33,758 nt of DNA from Acidobacteriota bacterium (lineage in GTDB: Bacteria > Acidobacteriota > Vicinamibacteria > Marinacidobacterales > Marinacidobacteraceae): positions 1 to 33,758 of the forward strand of contig JAJEAO010000099.1 in assembly GCA_022822745.1 (NCBI GenBank). The letters are read 5' to 3'. This document shows positions 16,600 through 24,339 of the stretch, in pieces. The notes beneath the pieces are model-generated. The model had not been told where the DNA came from. It searched no databases and saw only the letters and a list, made by a program, of their open reading frames with translations. A program made the translations under genes and the position numbers. Within the stretch, counting starts at the first letter, position 1. Each line of letters begins with the position of its first letter.

Positions 16600-17004
16600 A
16601 TGCCCCGAACCGACATCCTCGCTCCCGACATCCGTGAATTCCTTGCGACCCGGGTGTTCGCGCATCTCGCCACCCGCATGGAGGACGGCAGCCCGCAGGT
16701 CTCGCCGGTCTGGGTGGAGACCGAGGACGACTTCATCGTCGTGAACTCCGCCGTCGGACGGATCAAGGACCGGAACATCCGCCGCGACCCGCGGGTGGCG
16801 CTTTCGGCGGTTCATCCCGACGACCCCTACCGCTGTCTCATGATCCGCGGCCGAGTCGAGCGGATCACCGAGACCGGCGCCGAAGAGGGCATTGACCGTC
16901 TCGCCCGGAAGTACACCGGCGCCGACCGCTACCAGTGGCGCCGCGCCGGAGAGGTCCGCGTCCTCTACTCCATCCGACCCACGCACGTCGCCACGATCCC
17001 CTGA
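16600..17004 (+). CDS. PPOX-class (pyridoxamine 5'-phosphate oxidase fold) protein, probably F420- or flavin-binding
   Basis: This 134-residue split-barrel protein resembles the PPOX-class F420-dependent oxidoreductases: FLATRVFAHLATRMEDGSPQVSPVWVE, then INSAVGRIKDRNIRRDPRVALSA-type text (here VVNSAVGRIKDRNIRRD), and a GRVERITE strand. The family binds FMN, F420 or haem-type cofactors and reduces small substrates; the cofactor cannot be decided here and there are no F420 biosynthesis genes in view. It lies 24 bp after the disulfide oxidoreductase gene and is probably in the same transcription unit. A GC-rich hairpin follows the stop. Confidence 0.85.
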   Translation: MPRTDILAPDIREFLATRVFAHLATRMEDGSPQVSPVWVETEDDFIVVNSAVGRIKDRNIRRDPRVALSAVHPDDPYRCLMIRGRVERITETGAEEGIDRLARKYTGADRYQWRRAGEVRVLYSIRPTHVATIP

Positions 17005-17006
17005 TC

Positions 17007-17032
17007 CGCGGGCGCGGCCTGCTCCGCCCGCG
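17007..17032 (+). terminator. GC-rich hairpin after the PPOX gene
   Basis: CGCGGGCG (17007-17014) and CGCCCGCG (17025-17032) form a perfect 8-bp stem with a 10-base loop, three bases after the stop codon. There is no T tract, so rho-independent termination is uncertain. Confidence 0.35.
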
Positions 17033-17174
17033 CCGACGCCGGGCCGGTCCTTCATGCGCCGCCACGGGCTCGAAGCCGCGATCCTCGCAGCCATCCTCGC
17101 CTCCGGCGCGATCCTCCGCGCCGACCTCCTCGCAGCCGCCCCCGCGAGGCGGGACCAGCCCACCCGGTAGGGCA

Positions 17175-17424
17175 CGCCGTCGGGCCGACGGGCTCGGGAC
17201 CGGCCGATACGTCCCGATGAAGCGCGCCACCGGCGCCGCGTCTTCGGACGAGGCGAGGACCACCAGGCCGCGCCGGACTTCGACGCCGGCTGCGATGGCG
17301 AACCGCTGCGTCGCGCCCTGGAGCGGGGGTCTGGTCGCCGCGGGCCCGACTTGCAGGGCAAGGCTGGACTTCCCGCGCCCTCCGCTCCCGGAGAGCAGTC
17401 GAAGAGACTCGGCGCCTGCCCGAC
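17175..17424 (-). pseudogene. Probable fragment of a P-loop ATPase gene
   Basis: On the minus strand an open frame from about 17424 reads LLSGSGGRGKSSLALQV, containing a proper Walker A (GSGGRGKS). About 50 residues later comes GLVVLASSEDAAPVARF, like a Walker B strand of RecA/AAA_25-type ATPases. Third codon positions are strongly G/C across this part, as in real genes here. A TGA stop lies just upstream, no start codon fits, and after about 17175 the frame becomes arginine-rich low-complexity text, so both ends of the gene are missing. It may be a relic of a phage or plasmid replication ATPase. A chance match in GC-rich DNA cannot be excluded. Confidence 0.4.
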
Positions 17425-17562
17425 ATCATGACTCGGCACTCATCCGCCGACCTCGCGGGGACGCGCTGGTCGTATTGCCTTTCGGATCGAGGCGGGTACG
17501 CGATGCCTGCCGTCGCCTCGTGGGGCAGGGCGGATCGGTGCGCGATCGAATCGGGGTCCGCT

Positions 17563-18243
17563 TCAGCCGGGCAGGTCGAGGATGGCGCCGGTCATGGCGG
17601 GCGGAGCCTCGCTCGCGAGCCACGCGATGACGCGGGCCGCCTCCTCGGGGGAAGAGCGGGCCTTCGCTCCCGGGATGAGAGCGCGATAGAACTCGGTGTC
17701 CACCGAGCCCGGGCAGGCCGCGAAGACGGAGACCCCGGCCGGCCGCAGCTCCTCGGCGCAGGACCGGGTGAATCCCAGGACCCCCCACTTGGCGGCGGAG
17801 TAGGCGGCCAGCCGGGGCGCCCCGATTCGTCCGGCCGCCGCCGAGAGGTTCACGATCCGTCCCTTCCGCCGCGGGATCATGTGGCGCAGCGCGGCGCGGG
17901 TGGCAAGGAACACGCCCTTCAGGTTCACCGCCAGGATCCGGTCGAAGTCCGCCTCGCTCGTGTGGATCACGGGGGCGCGCAGGGGTGCGCCGGCGGCGTT
18001 GACCAGCGCCGACACCGGTCCCAGACGCCGCTCGGTTTCCTCGAACAGCTCCGCGAGCCGGGCCGGCTCCGTGACGTCGGTCGGGACGATGAACGCAACC
18101 CCGCCCGCCGCCCGGATCCGGTTCTCCACCGCGACCAGGCCCATCGGCTGGCGCGCGGCCAGCGCCACCCGGAATCCGCGTTCCGCCAGTTCGAGCGCCA
18201 CGGCGGCCCCGAGGCCGCCGCTGGCGCCGGTGACCACCGCCAC
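17563..18243 (-). CDS. Short-chain dehydrogenase/reductase (SDR)
   Basis: SDR enzymes oxidise or reduce hydroxyl/keto groups with NAD(P). The protein has the cofactor loop TGASGGLG, the structural NAAG, an active-site serine (NLSAAAG) and the catalytic pair YSAAK (Y148, K152). PGSVDTEF lies near the substrate loop. The start is unclear. GTG at 18243 gives a 226-residue protein beginning directly at the first beta strand. The ATG at 18384 would overlap the upstream YjbQ gene by 76 bp, and its added residues are low-complexity apart from the last few. The true amino terminus may therefore lie in between, at a non-canonical start such as CTG 18312. Substrate unknown. Confidence 0.85.
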   Translation of the reverse strand: MAVVTGASGGLGAAVALELAERGFRVALAARQPMGLVAVENRIRAAGGVAFIVPTDVTEPARLAELFEETERRLGPVSALVNAAGAPLRAPVIHTSEADFDRILAVNLKGVFLATRAALRHMIPRRKGRIVNLSAAAGRIGAPRLAAYSAAKWGVLGFTRSCAEELRPAGVSVFAACPGSVDTEFYRALIPGAKARSSPEEAARVIAWLASEAPPAMTGAILDLPG

Positions 18244-18308
18244 TCGGGCGGTTTGGTCAGGCGCCGGGAAGGATGCTGTCCGGGGAGGGCCCGGGGCAGG
18301 CGCGGTCG

Positions 18309-18812
18309 TCAGACTCCGATCAGGTGGGCCGTGACCGTGCGCTGCTTGGGCCCGTCGAGCTCGGCGAACAGGATGCTCTGCCACTGCCCCATGGAGACCT
18401 CGCCGTCGGCGATCGGGATGGTCACGTTCTGACCCAGCAGAGTGGCCCGGAGATGGGAATCGGCGTTCTTCCGCTCGCAGTCGGAGGTGTCCTCGCAGTT
18501 GTGGAGATAGCCCCCGTCGGAAGGAGCGAGCCGCTCGAGGAACTCGGTCAGGTCGGACATGAGCGCGGCCTGGAACTCGTTCATGAACACCCCGGTCGTG
18601 GTGTGGAGGGTGGACACCATGAGGAATCCGGCGCGAATTCCGGAAGCGCGGACCTCTTCGCGGATCCGGTCGCTCAGGTTGTGAAGCTCCACCCGGGAAC
18701 GGGTCACCAGCTTCAGGGTCCGTGACATCACCTTCATCTGCCCCGGAGCGAACTCCGGCGCTTCCACCGGATCCTGTGTCGGCGCAGCCGGGGCTCCCGG
18801 AGCGATCTTCAT
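18309..18812 (-). CDS. YjbQ/UPF0047-family protein (secondary thiamine-phosphate synthase)
   Basis: The 167-residue product has all family signatures: LHTTTGVFMNEF, NADSHLRATLLG and MGQWQSILFAELDGP. Family members fold like a small barrel with a conserved histidine/acid site, and E. coli YjbQ has weak thiamine-phosphate synthase activity; the true role is unsettled. The internal CEDTSDCERKNADSH region is typical. I chose the ATG at 18812 because GGAGGAGAAC precedes it; the frame stays open upstream. The first ~35 residues are proline/alanine-rich and precede the conserved core. Upstream, a TATACT (18891-18886 on the minus strand) could be its -10 element. The SDR gene follows downstream. Confidence 0.9.
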   Translation of the reverse strand: MKIAPGAPAAPTQDPVEAPEFAPGQMKVMSRTLKLVTRSRVELHNLSDRIREEVRASGIRAGFLMVSTLHTTTGVFMNEFQAALMSDLTEFLERLAPSDGGYLHNCEDTSDCERKNADSHLRATLLGQNVTIPIADGEVSMGQWQSILFAELDGPKQRTVTAHLIGV

Positions 18813-18947
18813 CCTGTTCTCCTCCGTCCTCCCCGCCGATGGAAACCCGATGCGCCAGAGCGGCCCGATGGACTCCAAATCAAGGGGAAGGCAGTATATC
18901 CGTTGAAGTCAGCGGTCCGACTCCTCTCGCAGCGGTGGCCGCGTTCC

Positions 18948-20420
18948 ATGCGCGCACGATCATTCACCGATAACGAGCGATTCGCGCCATCCGTTCGTTC
19001 GGCGCTGGGCGTGAATGATTTTCTGTCGCGGCCGGAGCACACGCTTCCCTACGAGTGCGATGGCAGCACCGCGTATCGGAGCGCTCCCGAGGCCGTGGCG
19101 CTGCCCCGGACGACGGAGCAGGTCGCCGCGGTGGTCCGGGGGTGCAGGGAAGCGGGCGTCCCGTTCACCGCCCGGGGCGCCGGCACCGGGCTTTCGGGCG
19201 GCGCCACCCCGCTCGAAGGCGGGGTCGTGATTTCGCTCGCGGCGATGAACCGGGTGCTGGAGGTCTCGGCGCGGGAGCGGACCGCGCGCTGCCAGACGGG
19301 GGTCGTGAACCTCGAGATCTCGCGGGCGGCGGCGCCGTTCGGGCTCTTCTTCGCCCCCGACCCCTCGAGCCAGTCCGCCTGCACCCTCGGCGGGAACATC
19401 GCCGAGAACTCCGGGGGGCCGCACTGCTTCAAGCTCGGCGCCACGACCTCGCACATCCTTTCCGCTACCGTCGTGCTCGAGGACGGCGCGATCGTGGAAC
19501 TGAGCGAGGATGGTGCCGCCGCCGGGCTCGATCTGCTCGGGCTGTTCACCGGCTCCGAGGGGACGCTCGGGATCGCGACCGAGGCGACGGTGCGGCTCCT
19601 TCCGCTCCCGGAGCGCGTCGAGACCCTCCTCGCCCCGTTTTCCGCCCTGGTGCCGGCCTGCGAGGCGGTCTCGCGGATCGTCGCCGCCGGGGTCGTCCCG
19701 GTGGCGATGGAGGCGCTCGACGCCGCCACGATCGAGGTCGTGGAGGCGGGCGTCGGCGCCGGCTATCCGAGGGACGCCGGGGCGGTGCTCCTGCTCGAGC
19801 TCGACGGGGCCGAGGCGGTCGTGGCGCGCGAGAAGCGCGAGGTCGAGCGCATCCTCCGCAGCTCCGGAGCGCTCGAGATCCGGACCGCGGAGGACGACGC
19901 CGAGCGGGAGCGGCTGTGGCTGGGCCGGAAGCGCGCTTTCGGCGCGATGGGGAGGATCTCGACCGACCTCTACGTGCAGGACGGGGTCGTGCCCCGCTCC
20001 CGCCTGCCGGAAGCGATCGCCGAAGTGGAGCGGATCGGCCGCCGCCACCGGATCCGCGTGGCGAACGTGTTCCACGCCGGGGACGGCAACCTGCACCCCT
20101 GCGTGGCGTACGACGGCCGGGATCCGGACGAGCGGAAGCGGGTCATGGAGGCGAGCCACGAGATGCTCGAGATGTGCGTCCGCCTCGGGGGGGCGCTCTC
20201 GGGGGAGCACGGCGTGGGCATCGAGAAGCGCGACGCGCTCGGGATGCTGTTCGGCGAGGACGACCTCGACGCGATGCGGCGGGTGCGCGAGGCGTGGAGT
20301 CGCAGCGGGCTGCTGAATCCGGGGAAGGTGCTTCCGCTCCGGGGCGGCTGTTCGGAGGCGATGGGGCCGCTTCCCGGACCCGGACGCACCGCGGCGGCGG
20401 TCCCCGGCGCCTGGATCTGA
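18948..20420 (+). CDS. glcD: Glycolate oxidase FAD-linked subunit GlcD
   Basis: GlcD is the FAD-binding subunit of glycolate oxidase, which oxidises glycolate (or related 2-hydroxy acids such as lactate) to glyoxylate and passes electrons to the membrane. The PCMH-type FAD domain shows FTARGAGTGLSGGATP and CTLGGNIAENSGGPHC. The carboxyl-terminal cap shows VFHAGDGNLHP and SGEHGVGIEKRD, with the histidines typical of this oxidase family. About 490 residues is the usual length. I used the ATG at 18948; a TTG at 18903 would add 15 residues. It is followed 8 bp later by glcE, then glcF. Read divergently from the YjbQ gene across an ~135-bp promoter region. Confidence 0.93.
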   Translation: MRARSFTDNERFAPSVRSALGVNDFLSRPEHTLPYECDGSTAYRSAPEAVALPRTTEQVAAVVRGCREAGVPFTARGAGTGLSGGATPLEGGVVISLAAMNRVLEVSARERTARCQTGVVNLEISRAAAPFGLFFAPDPSSQSACTLGGNIAENSGGPHCFKLGATTSHILSATVVLEDGAIVELSEDGAAAGLDLLGLFTGSEGTLGIATEATVRLLPLPERVETLLAPFSALVPACEAVSRIVAAGVVPVAMEALDAATIEVVEAGVGAGYPRDAGAVLLLELDGAEAVVAREKREVERILRSSGALEIRTAEDDAERERLWLGRKRAFGAMGRISTDLYVQDGVVPRSRLPEAIAEVERIGRRHRIRVANVFHAGDGNLHPCVAYDGRDPDERKRVMEASHEMLEMCVRLGGALSGEHGVGIEKRDALGMLFGEDDLDAMRRVREAWSRSGLLNPGKVLPLRGGCSEAMGPLPGPGRTAAAVPGAWI

Positions 20421-20428
20421 GCCCCCTC

Positions 20429-21643
20429 GTGGACAGCGTGGACGGCGTGGACAGCGTCGCGGCGGCCCGGGTCGAGCGGCCGGAGAGCGAGGCCGGGGTG
20501 ATCGCCGCCCTCTCCGCCGGCGACGTGGTCGCGCTGCGCGGAGGCGGCACCCGGATGGATCTCGGGCCACCGCCGCCTCGCGTGGATCTCCTGCTGGATC
20601 TCTCCCGGCTGAGCGGGATCATCGAGCACCATCGCCGGGATCTCGTCGTGGAGGCATGGGCCGGGACCACGGTGGCGGATCTGAACGCCGCGCTGGCGCC
20701 GGCGGGTCAGTTCGCTCCGCTGGATCCGCCCCGGCCGGACCGGGCCACCCTGGGCGGAGTCATCGCGGCCGGAGAGACCGGGATCCGGACGGTTCCCGGC
20801 GCCCGTCCGCGGGATCTGCTGCTGGGGCTCACCGCGATCCTCGCCGGGGGGCGGCGGATCCGGGCCGGCGGCCGGGTGGTCAAGAACGTGACCGGCTACG
20901 AGCTGACGAAACTGTTCACCGGTTCGCTCGGCGCCCTGGGCGCCATCACCCGGGTCACGCTGCGGCTGCGGGCGCTTCCGGAAGCGACGCGCACGATTCT
21001 CCTGGCTCTGCCGATGGACGATGACGCCGGGCAGTTCGCCGATCGCGCGCTCGACGGGCTCGCCGCCGCCACTGCTCCGGCGGCGGTCGCGCTCGTCCCG
21101 CCGGGAACCGGGCTGCCGGGCCTGCCCCGGACCGGGGGGTTCCGGCTCGCGATCCGGTTCGAGGGGCTGGCCGAGGAGGCCGCGGCGCCCGCCGATCCGG
21201 TGGCGTCCGCCGTCGGAGCGCCGGTGGAGGAGCTCGGGGAGGGGGCTGCGGAGCGGCTGTGGGCGGGGGTGCGGGACGCCTTCCCCCGGGTCCCGCGGGC
21301 CCGGGGAGAGCTCGGCGTCGCGGCGCGAGGCCCGGCGCCGGCGGTCCTGCGAACGGCGTGGCGGCTCGCCGCGCTCGGGCCGGCGCTGGCTTTTCCGGAC
21401 CAGCGACGGGCGCTCGCGAGCGCGCCGGCCGCCGCCTTCGACCTGGTTCTCGCGGCCCGGGAACCCGGCGTCTCCTTCGTCGTGGAGACCGCCCCGCCGG
21501 GCTGGAAGGCGGAACACGGGACCTGCCATCCGCCGCTGCCGGGGCCGGTGCGCCGGCTCAATGCGCGGCTCAAGCGGGCGCTCGACCCGGAGGGCGCGCT
21601 GGCTTCCGGCGCGCCGGGAAGCGACCGGGAGAACGCGGCGTGA
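20429..21643 (+). CDS. glcE: Glycolate oxidase subunit GlcE
   Basis: GlcE is a second FAD-binding PCMH-type subunit of glycolate oxidase. The 404-residue product has ALRGGGTRMDLG (FAD loop), the ATLGGVIAAGETG segment and RAGGRVVKNVTGYELTKLFTGSLG, which is highly characteristic of GlcE. It is somewhat longer than E. coli GlcE. The start is GTG at 20429. The first codons contain three near-identical 9-bp units (GTGGACAGC, GTGGACGGC, GTGGACAGC), each beginning with GTG, so there are three equally spaced possible starts. The stop overlaps the GTG of glcF. Confidence 0.92.
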   Translation: MDSVDGVDSVAAARVERPESEAGVIAALSAGDVVALRGGGTRMDLGPPPPRVDLLLDLSRLSGIIEHHRRDLVVEAWAGTTVADLNAALAPAGQFAPLDPPRPDRATLGGVIAAGETGIRTVPGARPRDLLLGLTAILAGGRRIRAGGRVVKNVTGYELTKLFTGSLGALGAITRVTLRLRALPEATRTILLALPMDDDAGQFADRALDGLAAATAPAAVALVPPGTGLPGLPRTGGFRLAIRFEGLAEEAAAPADPVASAVGAPVEELGEGAAERLWAGVRDAFPRVPRARGELGVAARGPAPAVLRTAWRLAALGPALAFPDQRRALASAPAAAFDLVLAAREPGVSFVVETAPPGWKAEHGTCHPPLPGPVRRLNARLKRALDPEGALASGAPGSDRENAA

Positions 21644-22992
21644 CCAACGGAGAACGGGCCCGTCCTCCCGGGGGCGGGGGGCCGACGCTGCCCCTCCACG
21701 GGGAGCGGGAGCGGCTCTACGGGAAGACTCTCGCCTGCGTCCATTGCGGCCTGTGTCTGCCGGCGTGTCCCGCCTACGGGAACGCTCCCCGGGAGTCCCT
21801 GGCGCCCCGGGGGCAGGTGTACATCGCCCGCGCCCTGCTCGAGGGGCGCCTGGAACCGGCCGCCGGGATCGCGGAGGACCTCTACGAGTGCCTCGCCTGC
21901 CGGGGGTGCGAGACGGTCTGCCCCGCCGGCGTCGAGGTGGGAGCGATCGTGGAAGGCGTCCGGGGGCTGCTCGACGAGGAGGGCGTGGAGCCGCGCAGCA
22001 CGCGCCTCCTCCGGCGCGTGCTTCTCGGCGGAGTCGTCGCCCGGCCCCGGATCCTCGCCGCCGCGATGGCGGCGATCCGGCTCGGATCCCGGCTGGGAGC
22101 CCGCCGGCTGGTTCGGGCCGCGCTTCGCCGATTCGCGCCGAAGTGGGCCTCGCGGGAGGAGCTCCTGCCCGAACCGCCGCCCCGCGATCGGATGCCCCGG
22201 CGGTTCCCTGCCCGGGGGCCGGTCCGGAAGGGCCGGGCCTTCCTGTTCCTCGGCTGCGTGGCCCCCCATCTCCGGCCCGAAACCAGCCGGGCCGCCGCCG
22301 AGGCGCTGGCCCGAAACGGCTGGGAGGTGGAGGTCCCGGCGGCCCAGGGCTGCTGCGGCGCGCTCCACCTGCATGCCGGGCTGCGCGACCAGGCCCGGAG
22401 GCTGGCGCGGCGGAATCTCGAGGCCTTCCCCGGGGAGGGGCCGATCGTGACCACGGCCGCCGGCTGCGGCGCGGCGCTCGCCGAGACCGGGGAGCTGCTC
22501 TCCGGAGACGCTCGGGCGAAGGCGTTCGGCTTCCGGGTCAGCGATGTCTCGGCGCTCCTCGTGCGCGGCGGTTTTGCGGCGCCCGCCGCCCGCCCCGCCT
22601 CCCGGCCCCTGCGCGTGGTGTACGACGCCCCCTGCCACCTGTTCCACGCGCAGGGCGTCCGGCAGGAGCCGCTCGAGATCCTCGGCGCGCTTCCCGGCAT
22701 CGAACTCACGCCGTTCCGGGATCCGGAGCGGTGCTGCGGCTCGGCGGGGATCTACAGCATCACCCGGCACGAGACCTCGATGGCGGTCCTGGACCGGAAG
22801 ATGGAGCAGATCGCGGCGGCGAAGCCGGAACTGATCGCGACCGGGAACATCGGCTGCCACCTGCAGCTCGCCGCCGGCGCGCGCCGCGCCGGGCTGGCCG
22901 CGGAAGTGGCGCACCCGGTCGAACTGCTCGCCCGCGCCTATCGTCGCGGCGACCGCAGGAGCCCTCGCCGGGGGCCGGACCGCGTCGGATAG
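21640..22992 (+). CDS. glcF: Glycolate oxidase iron-sulfur subunit GlcF
   Basis: GlcF carries electrons from the FAD subunits to the quinone pool. The 450-residue product has two 4Fe-4S ferredoxin motifs: C33-C36-C39-C43 (CVHCGLCLPACP) and C84-C87-C90-C94 (CLACRGCETVCP). Two CCG-type domains follow (QGCCGALHLH and RCCGSAGIYS, with DAPCHLFHAQG), as in other GlcF and heterodisulfide-reductase-like subunits. The GTG start at 21640 overlaps the glcE stop by GTGA. With glcD and glcE it makes a complete glycolate oxidase operon; no glcC regulator or malate synthase lies in the window. Confidence 0.94.
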   Translation: MTNGERARPPGGGGPTLPLHGERERLYGKTLACVHCGLCLPACPAYGNAPRESLAPRGQVYIARALLEGRLEPAAGIAEDLYECLACRGCETVCPAGVEVGAIVEGVRGLLDEEGVEPRSTRLLRRVLLGGVVARPRILAAAMAAIRLGSRLGARRLVRAALRRFAPKWASREELLPEPPPRDRMPRRFPARGPVRKGRAFLFLGCVAPHLRPETSRAAAEALARNGWEVEVPAAQGCCGALHLHAGLRDQARRLARRNLEAFPGEGPIVTTAAGCGAALAETGELLSGDARAKAFGFRVSDVSALLVRGGFAAPAARPASRPLRVVYDAPCHLFHAQGVRQEPLEILGALPGIELTPFRDPERCCGSAGIYSITRHETSMAVLDRKMEQIAAAKPELIATGNIGCHLQLAAGARRAGLAAEVAHPVELLARAYRRGDRRSPRRGPDRVG

Positions 22993-23042
22993 TCCGTCCA
23001 CCCCCCGTCCTATACTCGCCCGCTTTCCCGTCGCCCTCCCGG

Positions 23043-24284
23043 ATGGCATCTCCGCTCCTGTCCCGCCTCGCTCTCGCGCGGGTCCGGAAGGCGCTCGGCG
23101 AAGCGCCCGTCGTGGTTCTCAGCGGCCCCCGCGGCTGCGGCAAGACGACGCTGGCGCGGGAGCTGATCCCCGGACCGCGGCGGCGCCATGTCGCGCTGGG
23201 GGGCGACGCCGCGGAGGGCGACGCCGCGAGCGCGCTCCGGGCCGGCGGTCCCCTCACTCTCGATCACCTCGAACGGACCCCGCGCTTCCTCGCCCGGGTG
23301 CTGCGGGAAACCGGGCGCGACGCCGCAGCCGGCGCCTGCCTGCTCCTCTCTTCCGTGCACCCGGGGACGTGGTCCCGGATGCCTGCGCCGAATCGGCGGC
23401 AGAGCCAGGCGGTGCGGATGTGGCCGCTCACCCGGGGCGAGCGGACGAAGAGCGCCGGGAGCCGCTGGAGTGAACTCGTGGCCGCCCGCGATCGGGACTG
23501 GATGCGGGTTCTCGCCGATGCCGGGCCCGTCTCCGGACGCTCCCTGTGGCCCTTCGCCCGGGACACGCCGGACTGGAGGCGGCTCGCCCGCCGCGGCGGC
23601 CTCCCCGGCATCGGCCCGCGCCCGCGCGCGCCGGACCGAAGACGATGGTTCCGCGCCTACGCCACCCGGTTCCGGGAGAGCGAACTGCCGCGTCTCAGCC
23701 AGGTGAAGTCCCGGGAAGCCTTCGGGCAGCTCATGAGCGCGGCCACGCTCCGCGTCGGCCAGGTGCTGAACCAGACGGCGCTCGGGCGGGCGGTCCGGAT
23801 CCCGCAGCCGACGGTGAGGCGCTATCTGCAACTCCTCGAGGCGACGGGACTCCTCGTGATGCTCCCGGCGCTGCGGGAACGCGGCCGGAAACGGCTCATC
23901 AAGTCGGCCCGCGGCTACTGGAGCGACACCGGCCTGGCGCTCCACCTCGCCGGCCACCCGGAGCCGGGCCGGCGCCACCTGCGGAACCTGGTCTTCACCG
24001 ATCTGCTCGCGTGGAGGGACGCCGCCGACCGCCGGGTCGGCCTGTTCCACTGGCGCGCCACGACCGGCGCCGAAGTGGATTTCGTGATCGACACGCCGTC
24101 CGGCCTCCTGCCGATCGTGGTCACGACCGGGACGGCGCCCGGCGCGCGGGAGAGCGACCACCTGGGGGCGTTCCGCCGCAACTATCCGGATCGGGGGCGG
24201 GCCGGGCTCGCCCTCCACGCCGGGACGAAGACGGAGTGGACGCCGGAGGGCTTCTTCTCGACGCCGTGGTGGCGCGTCCTCTGA
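23043..24284 (+). CDS. AAA ATPase with DUF4143 domain
   Basis: The 413-residue product has a Walker A GPRGCGKT at 28-35, a helix-turn-helix-like region (LGRAVRIPQPTVRRYLQLLEATGLLVML) and a carboxyl-terminal PD-(D/E)xK-like DUF4143 domain ending with HWRATTGAEVDFVID. The family is widespread, of unknown function, and sometimes linked to mobile or defence loci. At the Walker B position it reads LTLDHLERTP (D74, H75), whereas most relatives have DE: the catalytic glutamate is replaced by histidine. TATACT lies about 30 bp before the ATG. It follows glcF by 50 bp and may be a separate unit. Confidence 0.88.
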   Translation: MASPLLSRLALARVRKALGEAPVVVLSGPRGCGKTTLARELIPGPRRRHVALGGDAAEGDAASALRAGGPLTLDHLERTPRFLARVLRETGRDAAAGACLLLSSVHPGTWSRMPAPNRRQSQAVRMWPLTRGERTKSAGSRWSELVAARDRDWMRVLADAGPVSGRSLWPFARDTPDWRRLARRGGLPGIGPRPRAPDRRRWFRAYATRFRESELPRLSQVKSREAFGQLMSAATLRVGQVLNQTALGRAVRIPQPTVRRYLQLLEATGLLVMLPALRERGRKRLIKSARGYWSDTGLALHLAGHPEPGRRHLRNLVFTDLLAWRDAADRRVGLFHWRATTGAEVDFVIDTPSGLLPIVVTTGTAPGARESDHLGAFRRNYPDRGRAGLALHAGTKTEWTPEGFFSTPWWRVL

Positions 24285-24325
24285 TCCGGTCGGGGAGTCT
24301 CCGGTCGCCCCGCGGGAACACCCGG

Positions 24326-24331
24326 TATAAA
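24326..24331 (+). promoter_or_regulatory. -10 element for the asparaginase gene, leaderless configuration
   Basis: TATAAA ends 8 bp before the ATG at 24340, which places the likely transcription start at or next to the start codon. No ribosome binding site is present. No good -35 match is seen. Confidence 0.5.
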
Positions 24332-24339
24332 GCGCGGCC

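Larger units (their letters stand above)
17005..17562. other. 558-bp stretch without an intact gene
   Basis: The stretch contains a GC-rich hairpin at its left end and a minus-strand open segment with a P-loop motif, described separately. Positions 17425-17562 show no convincing coding pattern, promoter or repeat. Several short open frames exist here, as expected at this base composition. Confidence 0.6.

Noticed and set aside
17054..17170. 38-residue plus-strand frame MRRHGLEAAILAAILAS...
   Set aside because: It has a hydrophobic middle and G/C-rich third positions but no ribosome binding site or known homolog, and overlaps the end of the minus-strand ATPase relic region. Too weak to call.
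10847..17439. Several long minus-strand frames over the SSS, ClC, dtd and DsbA-like genes
   Set aside because: They are shadows of clearly recognisable plus-strand genes, with compositions typical of read-through of GC-rich codons.
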